Source: Bacteroidales bacterium (GTDB lineage Bacteria > Bacteroidota > Bacteroidia > Bacteroidales > GCA-2748055). From it: a DNA stretch of 39,917 nt. Made by a program: the position numbers and the translations under genes. Location: NCBI GenBank assembly GCA_016936975.1, contig JAFGWU010000038.1, forward strand, positions 1-39,917, written 5' to 3'. Position 1 is the first letter of the stretch, and each line of letters begins with the position of its first letter. This document shows, one piece after another, positions 14,196 through 22,330 of the stretch. Below the pieces are notes generated by a model, which saw nothing but the letters and a program-made list of their open reading frames with translations, ran no database searches and had not been told where the DNA came from.

Positions 14196-16991
14196 ATGAT
14201 GCGGCGATTTCTTAAAATATTTATTCTTATTCTGTTTGCAGTGCAGGTGGGTACTGCCCGGGGACAAACGCACTGGGAGAGCCTGCTCCTGGAGTCGGAT
14301 ATATTTAAATACACCGTAACCGAGACGGCGCTGACTGCCGACTGGATTCAGAGGGATTATGATGATGATTCCTGGAGCGCGGCCCCCGGCGGATTTGGAT
14401 ACCAGGATGGCGATGACCGAACCGTGATCCCGTCCACCACCATGCTTTACCTGCGAAAAACACTCACCCTTCCTCCATCGGTGCCTGTCCATGAGCTCAT
14501 ACTCGATATCGATTACGACGATGCCTTCATCGCCTGCATCAACGGGGTGGAGGTGGCCCGTTCTCCCAACCTGCCTGCCGGAGTACCGGGATTGCCGGAG
14601 AATGTTACATACGACCATGAAGCCGTAATGTATACAGGCGGGCTTCCCGAAAGGTTCCGGCTGGATCCGCAATTACTGACGGAAGGAGAAAATATACTGG
14701 CATTCCAGATCTTAAACATCAGCCTTACCTCATCGGATATGTCTGCGCGGATTTTTTTGCACGCGGAGATTGAATCCGAACAGTTCTTGTTTCATGATCC
14801 CCCCGGCTGGTTTACCGAGCCGGTATCCTATGGGACAACCAACCTGCCAATCATTAAAATTAATACCTGGGGACAGACCATTCCGGATGAACCGAAAATC
14901 ATGGCCTGGATGCAGGTTATTAATAATCCCGGAGGCATAAACCATTTCAGCGATACAACCTATGAATACAACGGTGATATCGGGATAGAAATCAGGGGCA
15001 ATACGGCGCAGATGTTTCCAAAGAAAAGCTATACCGTGGAAACAAGGTTGAGTACGGGGGAGAATAATAACGTTTCGTTGCTGGGACTGCCCGTTGAAAA
15101 CGACTGGGTGCTTCACGGGCCCTATTCCGACAAGTCGCTGATGCGGAATGCCCTGGCCTATGCCATCGGCAATTCGATGGGCGACCGCTGGCACCCCCGC
15201 ACCCGCTTCGTGGAACTTGAACTCAATGGGGAGTACAACGGCGTCTATCTGTTTGTGGAGAAAATAAAGATTGACAAGCACCGTGTGGACATCGCCGACC
15301 TCAGGCCGGAAGATGTCGCCGGGGACCAGCTGACAGGAGGCTATATCATAAGCATCGACCGTGACCAGGAGGGGAGCTGGAACTCGCCCTTCATGGGGCG
15401 TACAGGGAGTGTTGATGTACCTTTCTCCTATGTCGATCCCAAGTATGATGAGCTGACCGTTGAGCAGAGGAATTATATCAGGGAGTATATAACGGATTTC
15501 GAATACGCCCTGGATGGGGATAATTATAAGGATCCGCAGGTTGGGTACAGGGCCTATATCGATATCGTTTCGTTTATAGATTATTTTATCATTACCGAAC
15601 TGAGCCGCGATCTCGACGGTTACCGGGTCAGTGTCTTCTTTCACAAGGATAAGGACAGCAAGGGAGGCAGGCTGACCATGACCCCTTTCTGGGACTATAA
15701 CATCTGTTTCGGGAACGCAAATTTTATGCAGGCCTGGGACCCGGTTGGGTGGGCTTCAGACGGCATCGGCGCCGGTGACTGGTATGAAATCCCGTTCTGG
15801 TGGGACAAGTTCAGAACAGATCCCTATTTTGAAACCTTGCTGAAAATAAGGTGGGAAGCTTTACGGGAAAATCAAATCAGCAAGGCTACACTGAACCAAT
15901 TTATCGATTCCTGCAGTAATCTGCTTGCGGAAGCGCAGGTCAGGAACTTTGAGAAATGGAACGTTCTGAACTCATATGTCTGGCCGAATTACTACATTGG
16001 AGGAACCTATCCTAATGAGGTCAATTACCTCAGGAACTGGATCAGCGACCGTATCGACTGGCTGGATGCCCAGATTGCAACCATTGTTCCGCTTAATCTC
16101 AGGATTCCCTCGGTTACCACGGTAAAAGCCTATAACATCACTGAAACAACGGCGGTGATCGGGGGAAATATTACGGATGACGGCGGATCGACCATATCGG
16201 AACGGGGCATTTACTGGGATACGGTCCCGAATACCCTCGATAACGGAAAGAAAGTCAGGATTGGTTCCGGGTTGGGTTACTATACCATGCAGTTATCGGG
16301 GCTCTCTCCCGACCGGGAGGTTTACGTAAGAGCCTATGCCATTAATGATCTGGGCATTGCCTATGGTGAAGAGTTAAGCTTCCGGACAAAGGAATATCAA
16401 ACCCTGCCGCAGATCTTTACGATACAGGCCTCAGAAATTACCGACAGCTCGGCGCTCGTCGGGGGGTATGTGCTCAGTACCGATGGGACGGCGGTCACCG
16501 AGCGGGGGATTTATTACGGAACCGAACCGCTTCCCGAGGTCAACGGCACAAAGGTACAGGTCGGCACCGGGGAAGGTCAGTTCTCTGCCCGTCTGGACGA
16601 CCTGTTTGCCAATACAATTTATTATGTGAAAGCCTACGCAGCCAATGCAGCCGGTACGGCCTTCGGGGCACAGGACAGCTTTTCCACGAAAGAGACACTC
16701 ACCTCCCTGAACGGAAGATCTGTTCCGGGAAGTGTCCGGACAATGGTTTACCCCAATCCATCTGCCGGCAGTATGACGTTTGTCTTCAACACCGAGACGG
16801 AAGGGGATGCGAAGGTGATCATCAGAAACCTTATCGGTGAAACAATCGGGATACATTCCCTGGTTTGCCTGCCAGGGCCGAACCGGTTCATTCTGTCCTC
16901 CGATGATTTCCCGCCGGGCGGCAACATCTTCTTCTACACACTCATAATCGACGAAATACCGGTCGCTGCCGGAAAGCTCATCAGGCAGTAG
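14196..16991 (+). CDS. Secreted CotH-kinase-family protein with repeats and T9SS sorting domain
   Basis: The start at 14196 gives MMRRFLK plus a hydrophobic core and a signal peptidase site near RGQ. In order come an N-terminal beta domain (about 25-205, with DIDYDDAFIACINGVEVARS, typical of CotH proteins), a CotH kinase domain (about 215-630; NNNVSLLGLPVENDWVL, MTPFWDYNICFGNANF), and two Fn3-like repeats of about 90 residues. The repeats share ETTAVIGGN/DSSALVGGY and SERGIYWDT/TERGIYYGT. A T9SS sorting domain starting VYPNPSAGSM ends the protein. Such proteins are exported through the outer membrane and anchored or released. Kinase activity is unproven. It is a paralogue of the divergent interrupted CotH gene, with 251 bp between them. 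Its substrate is unknown. Confidence 0.88.
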   Translation: MMRRFLKIFILILFAVQVGTARGQTHWESLLLESDIFKYTVTETALTADWIQRDYDDDSWSAAPGGFGYQDGDDRTVIPSTTMLYLRKTLTLPPSVPVHELILDIDYDDAFIACINGVEVARSPNLPAGVPGLPENVTYDHEAVMYTGGLPERFRLDPQLLTEGENILAFQILNISLTSSDMSARIFLHAEIESEQFLFHDPPGWFTEPVSYGTTNLPIIKINTWGQTIPDEPKIMAWMQVINNPGGINHFSDTTYEYNGDIGIEIRGNTAQMFPKKSYTVETRLSTGENNNVSLLGLPVENDWVLHGPYSDKSLMRNALAYAIGNSMGDRWHPRTRFVELELNGEYNGVYLFVEKIKIDKHRVDIADLRPEDVAGDQLTGGYIISIDRDQEGSWNSPFMGRTGSVDVPFSYVDPKYDELTVEQRNYIREYITDFEYALDGDNYKDPQVGYRAYIDIVSFIDYFIITELSRDLDGYRVSVFFHKDKDSKGGRLTMTPFWDYNICFGNANFMQAWDPVGWASDGIGAGDWYEIPFWWDKFRTDPYFETLLKIRWEALRENQISKATLNQFIDSCSNLLAEAQVRNFEKWNVLNSYVWPNYYIGGTYPNEVNYLRNWISDRIDWLDAQIATIVPLNLRIPSVTTVKAYNITETTAVIGGNITDDGGSTISERGIYWDTVPNTLDNGKKVRIGSGLGYYTMQLSGLSPDREVYVRAYAINDLGIAYGEELSFRTKEYQTLPQIFTIQASEITDSSALVGGYVLSTDGTAVTERGIYYGTEPLPEVNGTKVQVGTGEGQFSARLDDLFANTIYYVKAYAANAAGTAFGAQDSFSTKETLTSLNGRSVPGSVRTMVYPNPSAGSMTFVFNTETEGDAKVIIRNLIGETIGIHSLVCLPGPNRFILSSDDFPPGGNIFFYTLIIDEIPVAAGKLIRQ

Positions 16992-17176
16992 CAGGGAGTC
17001 ATTCCCTGGTTCATACCGGAACCAGCAACGAATTTCCATCCGGAAGACTTAAATATAAGCCTAAATGATTATCTTTATGGAACTGAAGGTCCTTACAGCT
17101 TGCTGCGAAGAGCCTCAGTCAGATGAAGCCAAGCATACGAAATGTTTCATATTTTTAACTAAAAAGAGGAATAAAA

Positions 17177-17689
17177 ATGGGTAAAGAAGCAATTAAGGTC
17201 TCATCCGTTGATGTGGACAAACTATTGAAAATGTTGAATGCGGCCCTTTCAGAGGAGTGGCTCGCCTATTACCAGTACTGGATTGGCGCCAGGCTGATGG
17301 AAGGACCGATGAGAAGCGAAGTGGAACCGGAACTCATCGTGCATGCGAATGAAGAGCTGGAACATGCCGAGCTGGTGGCAGAGCGCATTATTCAACTGGG
17401 TGGTACCCCGGTTATCAATCCGAACGACTGGACCAAACTGGCCCGGTGTGAATACGAGGAACCGGCAGATGCTTATATTGAGGTGATACTGGAGCAGAAC
17501 CTCAAAGGGGAGCGTTGTGCTATCAAGCGTTACCAGGAGATTGCCGATTTTACGGCAGGGAAAGACCATTCCACCCATAAGATGGCGGTTCAGATCCTCA
17601 ACGATGAACTCGAACATGAGGATGATATTGAAGCCTGGATGACGGACCTGGACCGGATGAAGGATGAACTGAAAAAACTGCGACTCTGA
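17177..17689 (+). CDS. Dps-like ferritin (DPSL/thioferritin type)
   Basis: This 170-residue four-helix ferritin-like protein keeps the di-iron ligands of the bacterioferritin pattern: E27, E60, H63, then E112, E144 and H147 (EELEHAE and DELEHED). Two cysteines, C91 and C114, sit 23 residues apart near the metal site. That resembles the paired-cysteine motif described for archaeal and Bacteroides Dps-like proteins. The expected role is iron oxidation with peroxide as oxidant and storage in a 12-subunit shell, which protects against oxidative stress. A good ribosome binding site (AAGAGGA) lies 7 bases before the ATG. A strong hairpin follows the stop. It is monocistronic. A bacterioferritin-like protein without haem is the alternative label. 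Confidence 0.85.
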   Translation: MGKEAIKVSSVDVDKLLKMLNAALSEEWLAYYQYWIGARLMEGPMRSEVEPELIVHANEELEHAELVAERIIQLGGTPVINPNDWTKLARCEYEEPADAYIEVILEQNLKGERCAIKRYQEIADFTAGKDHSTHKMAVQILNDELEHEDDIEAWMTDLDRMKDELKKLRL

Positions 17690-17708
17690 AAAAATCGCGA
17701 ATATCTGT

Positions 17709-17732
17709 CCCGGGGCTCCAACGGGCCCCGGG
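17709..17732 (+). terminator. Strong G/C hairpin after the ferritin gene
   Basis: CCCGGGGCTC and GGGCCCCGGG pair over ten positions (one T-G wobble) around a CAAC loop, starting 19 bp after the ferritin stop. No long T run follows. Its position still suggests a transcript end or a stabilising 3' hairpin. Confidence 0.55.
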
Positions 17733-17868
17733 ATATTGGTTGCATAAGGGTAAACAGAACGTATTCAATGAGCAATCGCAAATCCCTCGATAGCTCCGTT
17801 TCATATTTTTTTCCATATTTGTATAACTTTTAACAGGGTTGACCGGCGGTTATTACCGGAAGCAATAA

Positions 17869-18480
17869 ATGGAAAATCCTATCCTTATGCACAAGAACAG
17901 GTTCTGGACCATCCCGAATCTGATCACCTCCTACCGCCTGGTGATGTTCCCGGTCATTCTCTATTTCGCCATTTCAGGTAAAGAGACACTTTTTACCATA
18001 TTTATCGTCATAAACTTTCTTTCCGATATTATCGACGGATTTATTGCCCGGCGATTCCACATGGAGACGGAGATTGGTGCCCGGATGGATTCGTTTGCCG
18101 ACAATCTGACCTATGTGCTGGCATTCATCGGGATGTTTGTGTTCAAGATGGATGACCTGCGGCCGCACCTGTTCAGCTTCATCCTCTTTATCGGATTTTT
18201 GGTTCTTTCGGTGGTTGTGGCCCTGGTAAAATTCAGGAAGTTTCCCAGTTTTCACCTCTATTCGACTAAAATTGGCGGCTATATCGAAGGGGCTTTCTTT
18301 GTATGCTTGTTCACCATAGGTTTTTTTACCCCGTTTTATTACCTGGTGGTTGTATGGGGCATATCGGCGGCTATTGAGCATATATCCATACAGATGCTGC
18401 TTCCGGAGATGCGGTCCAATGTGAAAGGATTATACTGGATCCTTAAGGAGCGGAAAGCTGAAAAAAATGAAAAGAAATGA
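17869..18480 (+). CDS. CDP-alcohol phosphatidyltransferase family membrane protein
   Basis: The family motif D-x2-DG-x2-AR-x8-G-x3-D-x3-D is present as SDIIDGFIARR...EIGARMDSFAD (about residues 52-79). These aspartates bind the metal and the CDP-lipid. About five to six membrane segments fill the 203 residues. The reaction moves a phosphatidyl group from CDP-diacylglycerol to an alcohol and releases CMP. Glycerol phosphate, inositol phosphate and others are possible acceptors. The stop overlaps the start of the TauE gene (ATGA), so the two are translationally coupled, and a CdsA-like enzyme is third in the operon and would supply its substrate. An internal ATG at 17887 is a possible start. 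Confidence 0.88.
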   Translation: MENPILMHKNRFWTIPNLITSYRLVMFPVILYFAISGKETLFTIFIVINFLSDIIDGFIARRFHMETEIGARMDSFADNLTYVLAFIGMFVFKMDDLRPHLFSFILFIGFLVLSVVVALVKFRKFPSFHLYSTKIGGYIEGAFFVCLFTIGFFTPFYYLVVVWGISAAIEHISIQMLLPEMRSNVKGLYWILKERKAEKNEKK

Positions 18481-19304
18481 TTTTTCACTCAGCTTTTGAA
18501 AGCATCTATCTCTGGCTGCCGGTCGTGGGTTTTATAGTCGGGCTGATCGGCACCCTGATCGGTGGTGGAGGGGGAGGCTTTTTTTTCATCCCCATTCTTA
18601 CGATCCTTTTCGGTGTGCCCGCACAGGTTGCTGTGCCCACTTCCCTGGCTGCAACGCTCCCAATCTGCTTTATCGGATCCATAGGTCACTATCGCCATAA
18701 GAACATTGATCTCAGGCTTGGCATGCTGATGGCCTCTGCCGGCATCCTGGGCGCCCTGGCAGGGGCCGGTTTCACCAGACTGGTAACCCACAGGCAGTTG
18801 ATTATCTGCTATGGCTCCTATGCCATCCTCATATCAATCCTTATGCTTCGGGGTATAAGGAAGCAGCAATTGGAAAAGTCCAACGGAATCGAAAAATCTG
18901 AGGACTCCTATCTGAAAAAAACGGTTAAAGGGACACTCTTTGGCTTTCTGGCAGGGGTCATCACTGCTACTTTCGGTACCACCGGCGCCACCCCGGCTCA
19001 GGCCGGTTTATTTGCCATGCGCAAACCGGTAAAAGTCGTTATAGGCACATCCCTGCTGGTGGTAATGTTTAATACAGCCTCCGCGCTGGTTGCACACTTT
19101 CTGATCGGGAAAATAGATCTTACGCTTGTCTATTTTCTCACCGCGGGAACCATCATTGGCTCCCTGGTCGGACCCCGGGTGCTGAAGGATGTCAGGCTGG
19201 AACGGGTCGACGGACCGATCCGGCTCTGGTATGCACTGGGCATGATTTTGTTCGGGGTGATCATGATAATAAGTACTTTTGATGTAATCTCTACAATAGA
19301 ATGA
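18477..19304 (+). CDS. TauE/SafE-type (sulfite exporter family) permease
   Basis: This 275-residue membrane protein has about eight hydrophobic segments in two halves, with the family's glycine-rich turn GTLIGGGGGGFFFIP in the first half and a second-half match ATFGTTGATPAQAG. TauE/SafE proteins move sulfite, sulfoacetate or other organic anions, and many are of unknown substrate. The gene overlaps both neighbours by 4 bp (ATGA), between a CDP-alcohol phosphatidyltransferase and a CdsA-like enzyme. That suggests a role linked to membrane lipid metabolism rather than to sulfur, but no direct evidence is visible. Confidence 0.88.
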   Translation: MIFHSAFESIYLWLPVVGFIVGLIGTLIGGGGGGFFFIPILTILFGVPAQVAVPTSLAATLPICFIGSIGHYRHKNIDLRLGMLMASAGILGALAGAGFTRLVTHRQLIICYGSYAILISILMLRGIRKQQLEKSNGIEKSEDSYLKKTVKGTLFGFLAGVITATFGTTGATPAQAGLFAMRKPVKVVIGTSLLVVMFNTASALVAHFLIGKIDLTLVYFLTAGTIIGSLVGPRVLKDVRLERVDGPIRLWYALGMILFGVIMIISTFDVISTIE

Positions 19305-20041
19305 TGATGAACACCATCTGGGGCATCTACCTGGTGATCCTTGCCTACTACTTCCTTGGAACGATTGGTATTTACCTCATCAACCGGAAAAAGGACTACC
19401 AGGTGAAGCGCAAAGCCTGGATAAAACACATCGTCTATTTCTTAATCACAAACATCATTTTTTTCAGTATTGCAGTGGATCCGATTGTGTTCCGTATCCT
19501 TGCAATACTTATTATTATCGCAGGTTCCATAGAACTGGGTAACCTGTTCAGGCAGTCGGGATATATGCACAGGCGTTTTTTCCTGCTTTCTTTTTGCATT
19601 TTTGCGGTATTATCGCTTGGATTTTATCTGTTCAGCCAGATGGATAACCGGTATATCCTGTTTGCTTTCCTGATCCTGTCCATATTCGATGGTTTCAGCC
19701 AGGTTTCCGGACAGCTTTTCGGAAAAAGGAAACTGATGCCCGCGATCAGTCCCAATAAAACGGTGGAGGGTCTGATCGGGGGTACGCTGTTTGCCGTTCT
19801 GAGTGCATTGGTTTTCAGGAGTATTATCGGGACGGAACCGTTGAAAGCCATCCTGCTGGCCTGCGTGGTCGCACTCTTTGCATTTGTGGGTGATGCCGCC
19901 AAATCGGTTTACAAGCGAAAGTACCTGGTCAAGGATTTCAGCAATCTGATCCCCGGGCACGGAGGAGTGCTGGACCGGTTCGACAGCCTGATTGCGGGCG
20001 GAGCGGGAGTGGCCCTGCTGACGTTAATCGCAAACTTCTGA
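19301..20041 (+). CDS. Phosphatidate cytidylyltransferase-like (CdsA family) protein
   Basis: The CdsA signature is present near the C-terminus: S-x2-KR-x4-KD...PGHGG-x-LDR-x-D (about residues 206-229). CTP plus phosphatidate gives CDP-diacylglycerol and pyrophosphate at the inner membrane. About seven membrane segments are visible over 246 residues, a little short for the family (about 270-285). It is the last gene of the three-gene operon. The likely housekeeping CdsA is elsewhere, so this may be a paralogue for a special lipid. Three ATGs in a row allow a start two or three codons later. Its last 18 bp overlap the opposite-strand kinase gene. Confidence 0.85.
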   Translation: MMMNTIWGIYLVILAYYFLGTIGIYLINRKKDYQVKRKAWIKHIVYFLITNIIFFSIAVDPIVFRILAILIIIAGSIELGNLFRQSGYMHRRFFLLSFCIFAVLSLGFYLFSQMDNRYILFAFLILSIFDGFSQVSGQLFGKRKLMPAISPNKTVEGLIGGTLFAVLSALVFRSIIGTEPLKAILLACVVALFAFVGDAAKSVYKRKYLVKDFSNLIPGHGGVLDRFDSLIAGGAGVALLTLIANF

Positions 20042-20983
20042 GGTGTGTGTATCGGCAAAGTAATGTGCCCCCTCCGGATTATAAATGAAATTAAGCGCTC
20101 CGGGCAGGACCGCCACCTCAAAATAGTCTGCAAAATAGAGCTCCCCGTCGACATGAAACGGGACCTTTGAAGGGAATCTCAGGGATAGTTTATCTGCCTT
20201 GAAGTAGTTAACGTGTTCATCATTGATATGGGTTCCTTTCGGGACCATGAAGAGGATGCGGAGTCTTTGAAAAAGTGAGAGCCTTTTTATTGAGCAGATG
20301 TCAAGCAGGCTGTCATTGGCAATCGCATTCGGGGTGAGAAAGAAACTGCCGGCAAACCGCCTTCCGTTGGCAACGGTATTGATGAAGCAATCCGTTTCAT
20401 GGGTGGAACCGTTCGCAACCACCGTCATTTTTTGCTCCCTGAAAACAAAGAGTGTCTTAAGGATGTGCCAGATATATTTGTATTTCCAGCCCTCCTTAAC
20501 GTGTCCCTCCTCATCATAATTCTCCGCTGCCACCTGGGCATCAAAACCCAGTCCCATGCCATTCAGGAAGATCTTATCGTTGCACCGTCCAATATCCATG
20601 GGCTTCGCATGTGCACTGAAAAATATTTCCCACTCCTTCTCCCCGAACCGGCCCGGGAATCCCGTGATCTGAATGAAATCATTGCCGGTGCCTCCGCCAA
20701 TCAATCCCAGGATCACATCGTTCCTGTACACCAGCGGGGAGGCGATTTCATTCATGGTGCCGTCGCCGCCCACACCGATGATATAGGTATACCCCTCATC
20801 GGCATATTGTCTGGCGAGTTCGGAAGCATGTCCCTTGTATTCGGTAAAAATGACCGTTGCATCCAGGTTGTATTTGACGATCATCTCCCGGATCGTGTCG
20901 GTAAGGGTCAGGGCAAAGCCATTTCCTGCAACGGGATTGATGATGAAAACCCATTTTTTGGGCTGGTCTGAAGCAGTACTCAT
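20024..20983 (-). CDS. Diacylglycerol-kinase-family lipid kinase (DagK/YegS type)
   Basis: The N-terminal fold has the family's NPVAGNG (residues 16-22) and the nucleotide-binding GVGGDGTMNE motif (about 70-79), then GGGTGNDF (about 97-104). A C-terminal beta-sandwich with the conserved FHVDGE segment completes the 319 residues. The likely reaction is phosphorylation of diacylglycerol or a related lipid (sphingosine-type lipids are possible in Bacteroidota) with ATP. It is convergent with the CdsA-like gene, with an 18-bp overlap of the coding ends. The two products could be consecutive steps, lipid to phosphatidate to CDP-lipid. It is cytoplasmic or membrane-associated. Confidence 0.9.
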   Translation of the reverse strand: MSTASDQPKKWVFIINPVAGNGFALTLTDTIREMIVKYNLDATVIFTEYKGHASELARQYADEGYTYIIGVGGDGTMNEIASPLVYRNDVILGLIGGGTGNDFIQITGFPGRFGEKEWEIFFSAHAKPMDIGRCNDKIFLNGMGLGFDAQVAAENYDEEGHVKEGWKYKYIWHILKTLFVFREQKMTVVANGSTHETDCFINTVANGRRFAGSFFLTPNAIANDSLLDICSIKRLSLFQRLRILFMVPKGTHINDEHVNYFKADKLSLRFPSKVPFHVDGELYFADYFEVAVLPGALNFIYNPEGAHYFADTHTSEVCD

Positions 20984-21010
20984 CGATTCTGATTTTCAGC
21001 AATTTCTTCC

Positions 21011-21039
21011 GAAATGTACACTTTTTTTTGAAAAATCAA
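21011..21039 (-). promoter_or_regulatory. Candidate promoter of the lipid kinase gene
   Basis: On the minus strand TTG (complement of 21037-21039) is followed by TACATTTC (complement of 21011-21018, one base from TAnnTTTG) after 18 bases, slightly short of the usual spacing. Confidence 0.3.
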
Positions 21040-21150
21040 TTTATCAATTGAACCTTGCTTTTCCAAACCCTTACTATCTGGACGCCCCCCGGGTGACGGG
21101 AAGAAATAATGGGCCGCTTTTCCGTGTATTATCTTTCGGGCAGGTGTTGA

Positions 21151-22200
21151 CTATTGTACCACAATTTTAGTGAAATCGGTCCTGCCGTTAATCCCGATGC
21201 CCAGGTGATAGACGCCTGGTGCAAAATCACCGGCGCTGAGTTCAAAAAAGTTCCGGCCATTAAATACATCAAGTTTCCGGACGTGAACAAGCTGACCCGT
21301 TACATTATAAACAGAGGCGTCTGCAGTTCCGTATGCCGGCGACTGAAAGCGGACAATAATCCGTTCGCTTGCCGGGTTGGGAAATATGGAGACATCGAAG
21401 CCTTCCCTGGCGACCTCCTCGACCCCTACATTATCCATTTCATCGAAAGCCCACTGGCAGGCGCGTTTGAGGATGAAATAAAAATCCGGTGTTCCTCCGT
21501 ACACCCCGAGCTGGCTGGCGTCGAGACCGGTGCCGATGACCCCCCAGACCACCACCCTGTTCGGGAGCTCATCTTCATCAACCGCAACCAGGTTCCAGAA
21601 ATCTTCCTCATGCGCTTTGCTTTTAGCCAGTCCTGTGAACATGACCTGACTCTCCATAGCACCGGTAACATTAACGCTGGATTGTTCAATGGCTTCATTG
21701 GTTTCCGCATTTGTCCAGGTGATCTCATCACCTACATCAAAAGGTCTCGTGATGTAATGCTCATCATCCTCGATTACGATCACATTGTTCTCCACCAATC
21801 CGCCGCTCGAATGGACGAACTCGGTTGCATCATCCACTATCCAGTCCCAGCGGCTAACCTTATGCACATATCCCTCCATGGTTACGATCGGAAGCTGGTA
21901 GTTATCGGTCGCGAGGTTATTCACTGAGCTGGAACCAACCCATTCGGAAACTACGATCCCGTCATAGTCTGGATAAACGGTGGCCAGTTCGCCACCTGAT
22001 ACCTGGGCGGATGACCAGTATTCCACGTCAAATCCCCAGTCGGCAATGCTGTCCATAATATCGATCTCCGATTGCCTGGTGATGCCATCGTAGGTCGAGG
22101 CTGAACCAACGAAAATTACTCTCTTCTGAGCTGATATCAGTGATGAAATCATTATCAGCATCAGGGCCAATGTTGTAAGATGCGTGTAGATTTTTTTCAT
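21151..22200 (-). CDS. Secreted protein with T9SS C-terminal sorting domain
   Basis: A 24-residue signal peptide (MKKIYTH..., cleaved near SAQ) opens a 349-residue protein. Residues about 25-240 form an alpha/beta domain that begins KRVIFVGSAS and alternates short strands and helices. This resembles the ThuA or amidotransferase-like proteins of Bacteroidota, but no catalytic Cys-His-Glu triad was found. A T9SS sorting domain starts at VSIFPNPASERI and ends in the usual ...FTKIVVQ. It lies 130 bp beyond the SusD gene and has its own promoter, so it is not strictly part of the FAS1-SusCD operon. The function is unknown. Confidence 0.78.
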   Translation of the reverse strand: MKKIYTHLTTLALMLIMISSLISAQKRVIFVGSASTYDGITRQSEIDIMDSIADWGFDVEYWSSAQVSGGELATVYPDYDGIVVSEWVGSSSVNNLATDNYQLPIVTMEGYVHKVSRWDWIVDDATEFVHSSGGLVENNVIVIEDDEHYITRPFDVGDEITWTNAETNEAIEQSSVNVTGAMESQVMFTGLAKSKAHEEDFWNLVAVDEDELPNRVVVWGVIGTGLDASQLGVYGGTPDFYFILKRACQWAFDEMDNVGVEEVAREGFDVSIFPNPASERIIVRFQSPAYGTADASVYNVTGQLVHVRKLDVFNGRNFFELSAGDFAPGVYHLGIGINGRTDFTKIVVQ

Positions 22201-22225
22201 AATGCAGTTTTTTGAAATTTAAATT

Positions 22226-22256
22226 TAAAATTAAGGTTTGAAACAGAATATGTCAA
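22226..22256 (-). promoter_or_regulatory. Candidate promoter of the T9SS protein gene
   Basis: On the minus strand TTG (complement of 22254-22256) is followed after 20 bases by TAATTTTA (complement of 22226-22233), one base from TAnnTTTG. The start would lie about 25 bases before the ATG at 22200. Confidence 0.5.
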
Positions 22257-22330
22257 GTTTCATTTAAGGATTGTTCATATGGTACCTGCCTGAATCCCGG
22301 ATACGACATGGGATCCCTAACGCTCTTGCT

